From Paraburkholderia sp. CNPSo 3274 (GTDB taxonomy: Bacteria; Pseudomonadota; Gammaproteobacteria; Burkholderiales; Burkholderiaceae): a stretch of DNA of 64,000 bases. Positions 42,280 to 51,688 of the stretch are shown here, piece by piece. Made by a program: the position numbers and the translations under genes. Where the stretch lies: the NCBI RefSeq assembly GCF_024206475.1, contig NZ_JAMBPR010000003.1, positions 62,001 through 126,000 on the forward strand, in the 5' to 3' direction. How positions within the stretch are numbered: the stretch's first letter is position 1; each line of letters opens with the position of its first letter. Under the pieces are notes generated by a model that saw only the letters and a program-made list of their open reading frames with translations, was not told the origin of the DNA and did not search any database.

Positions 42280-43800
42280 ATGGCTTCAGAACCGTTATTG
42301 CAGGTGCTCGGCGTGCACAAACGCTTCACGGGCGTGCACGCCTTGCGCGGCGTGACGCTCGCGTTCGAGCGCGGGCAGATCTATCACCTGCTCGGCGAGA
42401 ACGGGTGCGGCAAGAGCACGCTCATCAAGATCATCTCCGGGGCGCAGCCGCCCGACGAAGGCGAACTGGTGATCGACGGCGCGCGCCACGCGCGGCTAAC
42501 GCCGCTCGAATCGCTCGCGGCGGGCGTCGAGACTGTGTATCAGGATCTTTCGCTGCTGCCCAACATGAGCGTGGCGGAAAACGTGGGGCTCACGACCGAA
42601 CTCGCGGAGCATGCGGGTCGTCTCGCGCGCACATTCGACCGCCGCGAACTTGCCCGCACGGCCGAGCGCGCCTTGAAGGCCGTGGGCCTGCCGGGCGACG
42701 CCGACTTCCAGGCGACGCTCATCGAACAACTGCCGCTCGCCGCGCGCCAGCTCGTGGCGATCGCGCGCGCCATTGCGAGCGAGGCGAAGTTCGTCATCAT
42801 GGACGAGCCCACGACCTCGCTCACACAAAAGGAAGTGACCAACCTCATCGCCGTGCTCGGCCAGTTGCGCGCGCAGGGCGTGACCGTGCTGTTCGTGAGC
42901 CACAAGCTCGACGAGTGCTATGCGATCGGCGGCGAAGTGATCGTGCTGCGCGACGGCCAGAAAGTGACAGAAGGTCCGATCACGAATTACACCAAGGCGC
43001 AGTTGAGCGAACTAATGACGGGCCGCGAGCTTTCCACCGCACGCTACCGCACCGTCGCGCCTGAATCCGACGTGCTGCTCGGCGTTCGCGGCCTTGGGCG
43101 CGCGGGCCTGTTCAGCGATGTGTCGTTCACGCTGCGCCGCGGCGAGATTCTCGGCGTGACGGGCTTGCTCGATTCGGGCCGCAACGAACTCGCGCGTGCG
43201 CTTGCGGGCGTCGCGCCCGCCGATGCGGGCGAGATCGTACTCGAAGGCCGTGCGATCAAGCTTTCGACGCCCGGCGACGCGAGGCGCGCGCGCATTGGCT
43301 ACGTGCCGGAAGACCGCCTGAATGAAGGCCTTTTCCTCGACAAGCCGATTCGCGACAACGTGATCACGGCGATGATCGCGAGCCTGCGCGACCGCTTCGG
43401 GCAGATCGACCGCACGCGCGCACGCGCGCTGGCCGAAAACACCGTGAAAGAACTGCAGATCGCCACGCCTGACGTGGATAAGGCCGTGCAGTCGCTGTCG
43501 GGCGGTAACCAGCAGCGCGTGTTGATTGGCCGCTGGCTCGCCATCGACCCGCACGTGCTGATTCTGCACGGGCCGACCGTGGGCGTGGACGTCGGCTCGA
43601 AGGACATCATCTATCGCATCATGCAGCGGCTCTCGCAGCGCGGCATCGGCATTCTGCTCGTGAGCGACGACCTGCCCGAGCTGCTGCAGAACTGCGATCG
43701 CGTGCTGATGATGCGTAAAGGCCGCCTCGCCGAAGAGCATCACGCAGACGGCCTGACCGAGGCCGATCTGTACCGCGCGCTGCTTGTAGAGGCAGCCTGA
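42280..43800 (+). CDS. RbsA-type double ABC ATPase
   Basis: A 506-residue ATPase with two cassettes as usual for RbsA. The first has Walker A GENGCGKST (39-47), a degenerate signature (LPLAARQ) and FVIMDEPTTSL. The second half has the usual altered Walker A (GLLDSGRNEL), a perfect LSGGNQQ, but its Walker B reads LILHGPT (427-433) where the family normally has LILDEPT, so Asp and Glu are both replaced. One of the two ATP sites is probably non-hydrolysing. The ATG at 42280 follows AGAGAAGAT; an in-frame start at 42217 is rejected because there is no family homology in that leader. Confidence 0.9.
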   Translation: MASEPLLQVLGVHKRFTGVHALRGVTLAFERGQIYHLLGENGCGKSTLIKIISGAQPPDEGELVIDGARHARLTPLESLAAGVETVYQDLSLLPNMSVAENVGLTTELAEHAGRLARTFDRRELARTAERALKAVGLPGDADFQATLIEQLPLAARQLVAIARAIASEAKFVIMDEPTTSLTQKEVTNLIAVLGQLRAQGVTVLFVSHKLDECYAIGGEVIVLRDGQKVTEGPITNYTKAQLSELMTGRELSTARYRTVAPESDVLLGVRGLGRAGLFSDVSFTLRRGEILGVTGLLDSGRNELARALAGVAPADAGEIVLEGRAIKLSTPGDARRARIGYVPEDRLNEGLFLDKPIRDNVITAMIASLRDRFGQIDRTRARALAENTVKELQIATPDVDKAVQSLSGGNQQRVLIGRWLAIDPHVLILHGPTVGVDVGSKDIIYRIMQRLSQRGIGILLVSDDLPELLQNCDRVLMMRKGRLAEEHHADGLTEADLYRALLVEAA

Positions 43801-43829
43801 ATTCCGCGTAACGTTTTGCCGGACACCGC

Positions 43830-44873
43830 ATGAGCATGAATCAGACAATGAGCACGTCGTCCAACACCGTCGAAGTCGCGCGTCAGAGCGTGCCGCTCAA
43901 CTGGCGCGCGAAGCTCGCCCGCAATCCCGAGTGGTTCACGGCCACGCTGATCGTCATTACCTGCGTGATCGTCGCTTCTATCAACCCGCGCTTTTTCCAG
44001 TGGGCCACGCTGTTCGACCTGCTGCACTCGGCAACGATCACGTCGCTGTTCGCGCTCGGCACGCTCGTCGTGCTGGCATCGGGCGGCATCGACGTCTCGT
44101 TCACGGCGATTGGCGCGCTCACGATGTACTCGATCACGAAAGCCGTGTTCGCGTGGTGGCCCGATGCGCCGTTCGCGCTCATTCTGCTGACGGGCGCGTT
44201 GGGCGGCATCGTGCTCGGCGTGATCAACGGCATGCTCGTGCACCGGCTGCAGGCGCCTTCGCTGATCGTGACGATCGGCACGCAGTACCTTTATCGCGGG
44301 CTGCTGCTCACCTTCGTGGGCACGACGTTCTTCATGAACATCCCGCACAGCATGGACCACTTTGGCCGCATTCCGCTCATTGCCTACAAGACCGCCGACG
44401 GGCTCAACGCGGTGCTGCCCGTTTCCGCGATCGCACTCGTGGCAGGCGCGATTCTTACGTGGTGGCTGCTCAATCGGACGATGATGGGGCGCGGCGTCTA
44501 CGCGATGGGCGGCAGCACGGCGATCGCGGAGCGGCTTGGCTTCAACTTGCGCGCGATCCGGTTGTTCGTGTTCGGCTATACGGGGTTTCTCGCCGGCGTG
44601 GCAGGCATTTTGCACGTGGCGAACAACCGGCTTGCCAATCCGTTCGACCTGGTGGGCTCGGAACTCGACGTGATTGCGGCGGTGATTCTGGGCGGCGCGC
44701 GCATTACGGGCGGCAGCGGCACGGTCATGGGCACGCTGCTCGGCGTGGCGCTCGTTACGCTCATCAACAACGTGCTCATTCTCGTGGGCGTGCCGAGCAC
44801 CTGGCAGAAGGTGATTGTCGGCGCGTTCATTCTGGTGGCCGGCACGCTGTTCGCGCTGCGCCGGCGCGGCTGA
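43830..44873 (+). CDS. RbsC-type sugar ABC permease, second
   Basis: A 347-residue permease of the same class as the gene at 39971, with about nine membrane segments. Blocks include TSLFALGTLVVLASGGIDVSFTAIGALTMY, LVHRLQAPSLIVTIGTQYLYRGL, MMGRGVYAMGGSTAIAERLGFNLRAIRLFVFGYTGFLAGVAGILHV and ILGGARITGGSGTVMGTLLGVALV. It ends the operon, 68% along it from deoC, and is separated from the convergent DeoR gene by a GC-rich hairpin. Confidence 0.88.
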   Translation: MSMNQTMSTSSNTVEVARQSVPLNWRAKLARNPEWFTATLIVITCVIVASINPRFFQWATLFDLLHSATITSLFALGTLVVLASGGIDVSFTAIGALTMYSITKAVFAWWPDAPFALILLTGALGGIVLGVINGMLVHRLQAPSLIVTIGTQYLYRGLLLTFVGTTFFMNIPHSMDHFGRIPLIAYKTADGLNAVLPVSAIALVAGAILTWWLLNRTMMGRGVYAMGGSTAIAERLGFNLRAIRLFVFGYTGFLAGVAGILHVANNRLANPFDLVGSELDVIAAVILGGARITGGSGTVMGTLLGVALVTLINNVLILVGVPSTWQKVIVGAFILVAGTLFALRRRG

Positions 44874-44892
44874 GTCAGCAGGCTTTTAGGGC

Positions 44893-44913
44893 GGCCGGCC
44901 CTCGCGGCCGGCC
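44893..44913. terminator. bidirectional hairpin between the deoxyribose operon and deoR
   Basis: GGCCGGCC pairs with GGCCGGCC around the loop CTCGC in the 45 bases between two convergent genes. No clear T tract on either side, so strength is uncertain. Confidence 0.5.
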
Positions 44914-44918
44914 GGCGC

Positions 44919-45647
44919 TTATGCGCCGTGCCCGCGTAGCACCTGGCCTTTTTCGGTGATGACGGAATTGAAGTCGTCCAACTGCGAAAAGCGCCACGCC
45001 TTCACGATTCCGTACTTGCTGGCGTCCACAACGAGATGGCTTTCCACGGCGCTGGCCATGGCGGCCTGCTTGAGCGCCACTTCGTGGAAGTTCCAGCACG
45101 TTACGCCGCGCGCGGCGTCCACGCCGCCCGCTGAAATAAACGCCTTGTTGATGCCCATGCGGCGCAGCGTTTCAAGGCTCTCCTCGCCGGAAAACGAGTC
45201 CGACGACGGCACATACACGCCCCCGAGCAAGATCATGCGCACATTCGGCATGCGCCGCAGAATCTCGGCCACGTTGAGCGAATAGCACACCGCCGTGATC
45301 TGCAGCTGAGAAGGGATGAGGCGCGCAAGTGCGGCAAGCGTCGTGCCGCAGTCGATGAATACCGTGTCGTTCTGCGCGATGAGCCGCGCCGCGTGCGCGG
45401 ACGCTTGCGCCTTGGCCTGAGCGAAATGGTCCTTTTCGTGTTCGAGCGAGTAGCCGGCGGTATTGGGGACGTCCTGCGCGCTCACGATATAGCCGCCCAG
45501 ATACGTGAAACGCTCGGGATTCGCGGCGATGTCGCGCCGCACGGTCATTTCGGAGACACCAAGCACGCTGGCTGCATCGCGCAGATGCATGACGTTGTGT
45601 TTTGCGAGCGCGTCGGCAAGGGCGCGCAGCCGGTCGGTTTTGGCCAT
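44919..45647 (-). CDS. DeoR-family transcriptional repressor
   Basis: A 242-residue DeoR-type regulator. The N-terminal helix-turn-helix (LRDAASVLGVSEMTVRRDI) is followed by the sugar-phosphate sensor domain with FIDCGTTLAALARLIP, RMILLGGVYVPSSDSFSGEESLETLRRMGINKAFISAGGVDAARG and HLVVDASKYGIVKAWRF. It is convergent with the deoxyribose operon and very likely represses it until a sugar phosphate (deoxyribose 5-phosphate) is bound. The start at 45647 fits the domain; a longer in-frame extension is not used. Confidence 0.9.
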   Translation of the reverse strand: MAKTDRLRALADALAKHNVMHLRDAASVLGVSEMTVRRDIAANPERFTYLGGYIVSAQDVPNTAGYSLEHEKDHFAQAKAQASAHAARLIAQNDTVFIDCGTTLAALARLIPSQLQITAVCYSLNVAEILRRMPNVRMILLGGVYVPSSDSFSGEESLETLRRMGINKAFISAGGVDAARGVTCWNFHEVALKQAAMASAVESHLVVDASKYGIVKAWRFSQLDDFNSVITEKGQVLRGHGA

Positions 45648-45717
45648 GGAGTGGGTTGTCTGGCGCGGAGCGATTGCGGCTCGCCAGACGTTAGATTTAT
45701 TTCGTCCGCGTGATCGA

Positions 45718-45747
45718 ATTATAACAAGCAAGGTGTGGGATGGTCAC
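45718..45747 (-). promoter_or_regulatory. promoter of the deoR gene
   Basis: On the minus strand, TATAAT (45723-45718) is a perfect -10, with GTGACC 18 bases upstream (45747-45742) as a weak -35. It lies about 70 bases before the DeoR start, in the 250-base region shared with the divergent ALDH gene at 45900. Confidence 0.5.
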
Positions 45748-45899
45748 GCGCTTTGGCGCCTGCCGCGCCCGCGCTTCATTCGGCGAGCATGCGTTTTTCG
45801 CATGCTCCGCTCGACAATTAATCGTTTGTCGCGTCCCGATGCCGCACGGATACTGCGCTTTCTCATGAAGCGGCGGCAACGCCAAACCGGCAGCAATCC

Positions 45900-47321
45900 A
45901 TGCGATCAGACCTCAATTTCATCAATGGGCAGTTCGTCGGCGCCGAAGGGTCGCAGATCGCTGTCTATAACCCCGCAACCGGCGACGCGATAGGCCACGT
46001 GAGCGCCGCGAGCGCCGCCGACGCGGTTCGCGCGGTCGTGGCCGCCAAGGCCGCGCAGCGCGCCTGGCGCAAGTTGCCCGCCGCCGAACGCGGCGCGATC
46101 CTGAACCGTTTTGCGGATGCGATCGTGGCACGCGCGCCGAAGATCGGCGCGGCGCTTGCCGCCGAGTCGGGCAAGAGCGTTGCCGACGCCACTGCCGAGG
46201 CGCAGTATGCCGCCGAAATTCTGCGCTATCACGCGCAGTGGGCGCGCCGCATCGAAGGCGAGGTGATTCCGAGCGATAGCGCGAACGAAAACCTCATTCT
46301 CATGCGCGAGCCGATCGGCGTGACTGCGTGCCTGATTCCGTTCAACTTCCCGGTGTACACGCTGCTGCGCAAGGTCGCGCCGGCGCTCATCACGGGTAAT
46401 GCGGTGGTCGTGCGGCCGAGCAACAACACGCCGTGCTCGGCGTTCGAAGTGGCGCGCGCAGCGCAGGAAGCGGAACTGCCGGCCGGCATTTTCAACGTGC
46501 TGGCCATGGACCACGACACCGCCGCAGTGCTCTGCACGCACGCGGACGTCGGCATGATCACGCTCACGGGCAGCGTGAGCGCGGGCCGCAAGGTGCTCGA
46601 TTACTGCAAGGAAAACATCGCCAAGCCGTCGCTGGAACTGGGCGGCAAGACGCCCGTGATCATCGAAGACGACGCCGATCTCGAAGCGGCCGCAACGGCC
46701 ATCGTGCGCTCGAAAACCACACATTGCGGCCAGCTTTGCACGGCGATCGAACGTGTGTACGTGCACGCTTCGGTGCATGACCGCTTCGTCGCGCTGCTGC
46801 GCGAGAAGATGAGCGCGGTGCGCTTCGGCGACCGCGCCGAAGACGAAACCCGCATGGGTCCGCTCGTGAGCGCAAGCGCGCGCGCGGCGATCCACGCAAT
46901 GGTCGAGCGCGCGGTAGCCGAAGGCGCGAAGCTCGAAACGGGCGGTTATGTGCCCGAAGGCAAGGGTCATTTCTATCCGCCTACGTTGCTGACGCATTGC
47001 CGCCAGGACATGGAGATCGTGCAGGAGGAGATCTTCGGCCCGGTGCTGCCGGTGCTTTCGTACGAGACGCTCGACGACGCGCTGCGCATGGCAAACGATC
47101 ACCAGTTCGGCCTTTCGTCGGTGCTCTTTACGGAGCGCTACCGCACGACCATGCGCGTCGCGAACGAGATCGAAGCTGGCGAACTGTACGTGAACCGCAC
47201 GCCTGCGGACCCGTATCAGGGCTATCACGCAGGCTGGAAGCGCTCGGGCCTCGGCGGCGACGACGGCAAGCACGGCATGCTCGAATTCACGCAAACACGC
47301 CTGGTCGTGATGCCGTTCTGA
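45900..47321 (+). CDS. AldA-like aldehyde dehydrogenase
   Basis: A 473-residue NAD-type ALDH closest in pattern to lactaldehyde/glycolaldehyde dehydrogenase AldA: AEWARR-like HAQWARRIEGEVIPSD, LTGSVSAGRKVLDY, Glu246 (SLELGG), Cys280 (HCGQLCTAIERV), and YQGYHAGWKRSGLGGDDGKHG near the end. One oddity is the cofactor loop VVVRPSNNTP (171-178), where most ALDHs have KPSE; the lost Glu normally contacts the adenosine ribose, so NADP may be accepted. It may belong to the deoxyribose system or, more likely, to the transporter-dehydratase-oxidoreductase genes that follow. Confidence 0.87.
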   Translation: MRSDLNFINGQFVGAEGSQIAVYNPATGDAIGHVSAASAADAVRAVVAAKAAQRAWRKLPAAERGAILNRFADAIVARAPKIGAALAAESGKSVADATAEAQYAAEILRYHAQWARRIEGEVIPSDSANENLILMREPIGVTACLIPFNFPVYTLLRKVAPALITGNAVVVRPSNNTPCSAFEVARAAQEAELPAGIFNVLAMDHDTAAVLCTHADVGMITLTGSVSAGRKVLDYCKENIAKPSLELGGKTPVIIEDDADLEAAATAIVRSKTTHCGQLCTAIERVYVHASVHDRFVALLREKMSAVRFGDRAEDETRMGPLVSASARAAIHAMVERAVAEGAKLETGGYVPEGKGHFYPPTLLTHCRQDMEIVQEEIFGPVLPVLSYETLDDALRMANDHQFGLSSVLFTERYRTTMRVANEIEAGELYVNRTPADPYQGYHAGWKRSGLGGDDGKHGMLEFTQTRLVVMPF

Positions 47322-47350
47322 TCGTTCGAGATACTGATTAATCGCAGAAA

Positions 47351-47415
47351 CGGCGCCCCTCGACCGGGCGCCGCAGATAAAGAAAAAACGCCTCGCGCGG
47401 GCAACCGCCCGCGCG
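47351..47415 (+). other. two consecutive GC hairpins before the MFS gene
   Basis: CGGCGCCC...GGGCGCCG (47351-47373, 7-base loop) is followed, after an A-rich spacer, by CGCGCGGGC-AACC-GCCCGCGCG (47394-47415). The second leads directly into GTCGACAGGAGACAATC and the TTG start of the MFS gene. They may end the ALDH transcript or act as a leader; there is no T tract for a simple terminator. Confidence 0.45.
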
Positions 47416-47437
47416 CCGGCGTCGACAGGAGACAATC

Positions 47438-48763
47438 TTGCAGAAGTCCATCCGAAAGCCCAGTGCGCAGGCGATGCCGCGCGCCGAAACCTCATCGCTC
47501 ACGCCCGCCGCGTCAGGCTCCATGCAGCGCTACGTGCAGTTGCTGCTGCTCGTGCTCGCTGCGGGCGGTATCTATCCGCTGCTGTATCTGCGTCAGGTCT
47601 ACCAGACCACGATGCTCGATGTCCTGCATATCGACAATGCTCAGCTCGGCTATCTCTACTCGGTGCTCGGCATCGTGTTCTTCGTTTCGTATCTGCCGAG
47701 CGGCTGGCTCGCCGACCGCGTCGCGCCGCGCCTGTTGATCTGCTTCTCGCTCATCGGCACCGGGGCGCTGGGCCTCTGGTACTCCACCGCGCCCTCGTTC
47801 CATGCGCTGCTCGTGATCTTCTGCCTTTGGGGCGTCACGACCGGCCTCACGTTCTGGGCCTCGGTACTCAAACGCGTGCGCATGATCGCGGCGGCGAACG
47901 AACAAGGCCGATTTTTCGGGCTGCTCGACGGCGGACGCGGACTTGTCGAAGCACTGCTCGCCACCGCCGCGCTCGCGCTTTTCGCCGCCGCAACGGGCTC
48001 GGGAAGCGGTGAAGCGGCGGGCCTGCGTCACGTGATCTTTCTGTATTCCTTCACGTGTATCGCGCTCGGCGCGTTGATGAGCTTCTTCAAGGATCCCGCG
48101 CCCGCACAGGCCGAAAGCAAGTCGGTCGAGGCGCATGCAGAGGGTTCGCTGTGGCGCGATCTCGCGACGCTCGCCTCGATTCCTCAGCTCTGGCTCATGG
48201 CGGCCGTGGTGTTCTGCGGCTATCAGATCTTTTGGGCGACTTACAGCTTCTCCGCGTATCTCCAGCAGGGCGAGATGCACATGAGCGTCGTGGCGGCGGG
48301 CATGGTCACCACCGCGAAGCTCTGGATGCGTCCCATCGGCGGCATTGGCGGCGGCTTTCTCGGCGACCGCCTTTCGAACCTGCGCGTGCTCATCTGGGCG
48401 CTGTTCCTGGCCGTCGCGGGCCTGATCGGTCTGATCCTGCTGCCGGCGCTGCGCAACATGGCGCTGCTCGGCGCGGTGGTGCTGTTCATCGGCCTCATGA
48501 CCTACGCGATTCGCGGCCTCTACTGGACGCTGCTCGACTACTGCGCGATTCCCATGCGCATAACGGGCCTCGCCATCGGTCTCGTTTCGCTGGTCGGCTA
48601 CTCGTCGGACATTTTCCTGCCGCTCGTGAACGGCTATATCACTGAGCACTACGCGGGCATGTTCGGCTACCAGATCTATTTCGCCTATGTCGCCGCCATT
48701 GGCACGCTCGGCGGTATCGCCGCGCTCGTGCTCAAGCGCATGACCCACTCCAAACCTGCCTGA
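47438..48763 (+). CDS. MFS transporter (YihN/organophosphate-antiporter-like)
   Basis: A 441-residue major facilitator protein with 12 membrane segments. It begins with TTG behind a strong AGGAGACAATC, and a 30-residue polar leader precedes the first helix. The motif SYLPSGWLADRVAPRLL after helix 2 is the standard MFS loop A. Pattern LLDGGRGLVEALLATAALALF and DYCAIPMRITGLAIGLVSLVGY suggest the YihN/UhpT-like branch that moves sugar acids or sulfosugars, though this is a loose resemblance. It is followed 13 bases later by a dehydratase gene, so they form an operon for uptake and dehydration of a sugar acid. Confidence 0.85.
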   Translation: MQKSIRKPSAQAMPRAETSSLTPAASGSMQRYVQLLLLVLAAGGIYPLLYLRQVYQTTMLDVLHIDNAQLGYLYSVLGIVFFVSYLPSGWLADRVAPRLLICFSLIGTGALGLWYSTAPSFHALLVIFCLWGVTTGLTFWASVLKRVRMIAAANEQGRFFGLLDGGRGLVEALLATAALALFAAATGSGSGEAAGLRHVIFLYSFTCIALGALMSFFKDPAPAQAESKSVEAHAEGSLWRDLATLASIPQLWLMAAVVFCGYQIFWATYSFSAYLQQGEMHMSVVAAGMVTTAKLWMRPIGGIGGGFLGDRLSNLRVLIWALFLAVAGLIGLILLPALRNMALLGAVVLFIGLMTYAIRGLYWTLLDYCAIPMRITGLAIGLVSLVGYSSDIFLPLVNGYITEHYAGMFGYQIYFAYVAAIGTLGGIAALVLKRMTHSKPA

Positions 48764-48776
48764 AACAGCCTGAACC

Positions 48777-49994
48777 ATGAAAGTCGTTGCAATTGAAACG
48801 AACGTTGTTGCGGTGCCTCCTCCGCACCTCGGCGGCATGTACTGGATCTTCGTTACGCTGAAAACCGATTGCGGCATCGAAGGCGTGGGCGAAATCTACG
48901 CCGCGACGTTCCATCCCGATGTGATGGTGCCCGCGATCGAAGACGTCTTCACGCGCTATCTGCTGGACCACGATCCGCACCGCGTCGAGCGCCTGTTCCG
49001 CGAGGCATACTCGAGCGGCTTCACGCAGCGCCCGGACCTCACGATGATGGGCATCGTGAGCGGCCTCGAAATGGCGTGCTGGGACATCATCGGGAAGGCG
49101 GCGGACAAGCCCGTGTACGAACTGCTCGGGGGCATGGTGAACGAGCGGCTTCGTTCGTATACCTACCTGTACCCGAAGAACGCGAAGGGCGAATACGACT
49201 ACGACGACCCCGATCTCGCCGCCGAATGCGCAGCCGAGAATGTGAAGCGCGGTTTCACCGCGGTCAAGTTCGACCCGGCGGGTCCGTACACGGCTTATTC
49301 GGGGCATCAGCTTTCGCTCGAAGTGCTCGACCGTTGCGAAACGTTCTGCCGCAAGGTGCGTGAAGCGGTGGGCAGCAAGGCCGATCTGCTGTTCGGCACG
49401 CATGGCCAGATGGTGCCTTCTTCGGCCATCCGGCTCGCGAAGCGGCTCGAAAAATACGACCCGCTCTGGTTCGAGGAGCCGGTGCCGCCGGGCCAGGAAG
49501 AAGCCATCGCCAATGTCGCGAAGCACACGTCGATTCCCATTGCCACGGGCGAACGCCTCACCACCAAATACGAATTCCACAAGCTGTTGCAGGCGGGCGG
49601 TGCGTCGATCCTGCAACTGAACGTTGCGCGCGTGGGCGGCCTGCTCGAAGCGAAGAAGATCGCGACGCTCGCCGAAGTGCACTACGCGCAGATCGCGCCA
49701 CATCTCTACAACGGGCCCATTGGCGCGGCGGCGAGCATTCAGCTCGCGGCCTGCACGCCGAACTTCCTGATTCAGGAAAGCATCGGGACGTGGGATGGTT
49801 TCCACGCACAAGTGCTCAAGCAGCCCATTCAGTGGGAAGACGGTTACATCATTCCCTCGAAGGCGCCGGGCTTGGGCGTCGAACTCGACATGGACGTCGT
49901 GCGCGCGCACTCCCCTTATACGGGCAAGCGTCTGCATTTGCAGATGGCGAGCCAGCCCGCCGACGTGCGCGATACCTCGCCCGCACGCGGCTGA
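48777..49994 (+). CDS. enolase-superfamily sugar-acid dehydratase
   Basis: A 405-residue mandelate racemase/muconate-lactonising-type protein. Capping domain residues 1-130 are followed by the barrel with GFTAVKFDPAGP (Lys base region), LLFGTHGQM, PLWFEEPVPPGQEEAI, IATGERLTT and QIAPHLYNGPIG. Metal-site Glu residues in FEEP and ATGER are present; the usual third Asp position reads FGTHG, as in the family of galactonate/gluconate-type dehydratases that carry this string. The likely reaction is dehydration of an aldonic or aldaric acid to a 2-keto-3-deoxy acid. The exact sugar is unknown. Confidence 0.85.
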   Translation: MKVVAIETNVVAVPPPHLGGMYWIFVTLKTDCGIEGVGEIYAATFHPDVMVPAIEDVFTRYLLDHDPHRVERLFREAYSSGFTQRPDLTMMGIVSGLEMACWDIIGKAADKPVYELLGGMVNERLRSYTYLYPKNAKGEYDYDDPDLAAECAAENVKRGFTAVKFDPAGPYTAYSGHQLSLEVLDRCETFCRKVREAVGSKADLLFGTHGQMVPSSAIRLAKRLEKYDPLWFEEPVPPGQEEAIANVAKHTSIPIATGERLTTKYEFHKLLQAGGASILQLNVARVGGLLEAKKIATLAEVHYAQIAPHLYNGPIGAAASIQLAACTPNFLIQESIGTWDGFHAQVLKQPIQWEDGYIIPSKAPGLGVELDMDVVRAHSPYTGKRLHLQMASQPADVRDTSPARG

Positions 49995-50011
49995 TCTGCC
50001 GGAGCACTCAG

Positions 50012-51688
50012 ATGAACTACGACTACATCATCGTTGGCGCCGGTTCGGCGGGCTGCATTCTCGCGGAACGGCTCTCCGCTTCCGGGCGCCATTCGGTGCT
50101 GCTGCTCGAAGCGGGCGGACCGGACGATTCGTTCTGGTTCAAGATCCCTATCGGGTTCGCCAAGCTGTACTACAACGAGCAGTACAACTGGATGTATTAC
50201 AGCGAGCCGGAGCCGGAGCTTGCCGGCCGGCAGATCTACGCGCCGCGCGGCAAGGTGCTGGGCGGCTCGGGCGCGATCAACGCCATGATTTATGTGCGCG
50301 GCGCCGCGCGCGACTACGACGACTGGGCCGCGGCGGGCAATGCGGGCTGGTCGTACCAGGAAGTGCTGCCGTACTTCCGCAAGCTCGAATCGCATCCGCT
50401 CGGCGACACCCCCTGGCATGGCGCGAACGGCCCGGTGCGCATCACGCCGATGAAGGATGGCGCGCATCCGGTTTGCCGCACCTTTGTGGAAGGCTGCACG
50501 CAGCTCGGTTACGAGCGCAACGAGGACTTCAACGGCGCGCGGCTCGAAGGCGTGGGCATCTACGATGTGAATACGCGCGACGGCAAGCGCGATTCAAGCA
50601 GCGTGGCCTACCTGCATCGTGCGGGGCAGCGCTCGAACCTGAAGATCGAGCATCATGCGCGTGCCACGCGTGTGCTGTTCGACGAGGCGAAGCAACGCGC
50701 CGTGGGCGTGGAGATCGTGCAGCAGGGCGTGAAGCGCACGTTCCAGGCGAGCCGCGAGGTCATCGTCGCGGCTGGCGCGGTCGATTCGCCCAAGCTGTTG
50801 CAGCTATCGGGCGTGGGCCCGCGCGCGCTGCTCGCGAAGCACGGCATCGACGTGGTGCACGAACTGCCTGCTGTCGGGCAGAACCTGCAGGACCATCTGT
50901 GCGTGAGCTTCTACTATCGTTCGCGCGTGAAAACGCTCAACGATTCATTCAGCAGTTGGACTGGCAAGCTGAAGTTCGGGCTGCAATACGTGTTTCAGCG
51001 CAAGGGTCCGTTCTCGATGAGCGTGAACCAGTCGGGCGGTTTCTTCCGCACGAGCCAGGAGGAGGCACACCCGAACATGCAGGTGTACTTCAATCCGCTT
51101 TCGTATCGGATTCCGAAGTCGAATCGGGCGCAGCTCACGCCGGAGCCGTACTCGGGCTTTCTCGTCTGCTTCAATCCTTGCCGGCCCACGAGCCGCGGTT
51201 CGGTGGAGATCGCTTCGTCGAACGTGGAAGACGCGCCGAAAATTCGTGGCAACTACCTTTCGACGCAGAAGGACCGCGACGAGGCGATTTCAGGCAGCCA
51301 CCTCGTGCGCAAGCTGATGACGGCGCGCGCATTGCAGGACATCACCGAAGCCGAGGTGACGCCCGCCGGCGAAGTGACCGACGACGCGAGCATGCTCAAG
51401 TTCTTCCGCGAGCAAAGCGGGTCGATCTATCACCTGTGCGGCACCTGCGCGATGGGGCCGGACCCGCGCACGGCGGTGGTGGACGCGCGCCTGCGCGTGC
51501 ATGGCATCGAAGGCTTGCGCGTGGTGGATGCGTCGATCTTCCCGAATATCACATCGGGCAACACCAACGCGCCGACGATGATGGTCGCGGAAAAGGGCGC
51601 GGATCTGATTCTGGAAGACGCCGATCAGGCCATTGCCGCGAAGGCCGTTGCGCAGGGCCGTCAGCACATGGCCGCAATTTCGTCCTGA
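50012..51688 (+). CDS. GMC-family FAD oxidoreductase (choline/alcohol dehydrogenase-like)
   Basis: A 558-residue GMC flavoprotein. The ADP-binding motif [17 protein letters not shown] is at the N-terminus, GMC signature 1 reads [19 protein letters not shown], signature 2 [16 protein letters not shown], and the catalytic His sits in [11 protein letters not shown], with [20 protein letters not shown] near the C-terminus. It oxidises a primary or secondary alcohol, perhaps a polyol handled by the adjacent dehydratase and transporter. The start at 50012 follows CGGAGCACTCAG. Its 3' end overlaps the convergent LysR gene by 28 bases. Confidence 0.9.
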   Translation: MNYDYIIVGAGSAGCILAERLSASGRHSVLLLEAGGPDDSFWFKIPIGFAKLYYNEQYNWMYYSEPEPELAGRQIYAPRGKVLGGSGAINAMIYVRGAARDYDDWAAAGNAGWSYQEVLPYFRKLESHPLGDTPWHGANGPVRITPMKDGAHPVCRTFVEGCTQLGYERNEDFNGARLEGVGIYDVNTRDGKRDSSSVAYLHRAGQRSNLKIEHHARATRVLFDEAKQRAVGVEIVQQGVKRTFQASREVIVAAGAVDSPKLLQLSGVGPRALLAKHGIDVVHELPAVGQNLQDHLCVSFYYRSRVKTLNDSFSSWTGKLKFGLQYVFQRKGPFSMSVNQSGGFFRTSQEEAHPNMQVYFNPLSYRIPKSNRAQLTPEPYSGFLVCFNPCRPTSRGSVEIASSNVEDAPKIRGNYLSTQKDRDEAISGSHLVRKLMTARALQDITEAEVTPAGEVTDDASMLKFFREQSGSIYHLCGTCAMGPDPRTAVVDARLRVHGIEGLRVVDASIFPNITSGNTNAPTMMVAEKGADLILEDADQAIAAKAVAQGRQHMAAISS

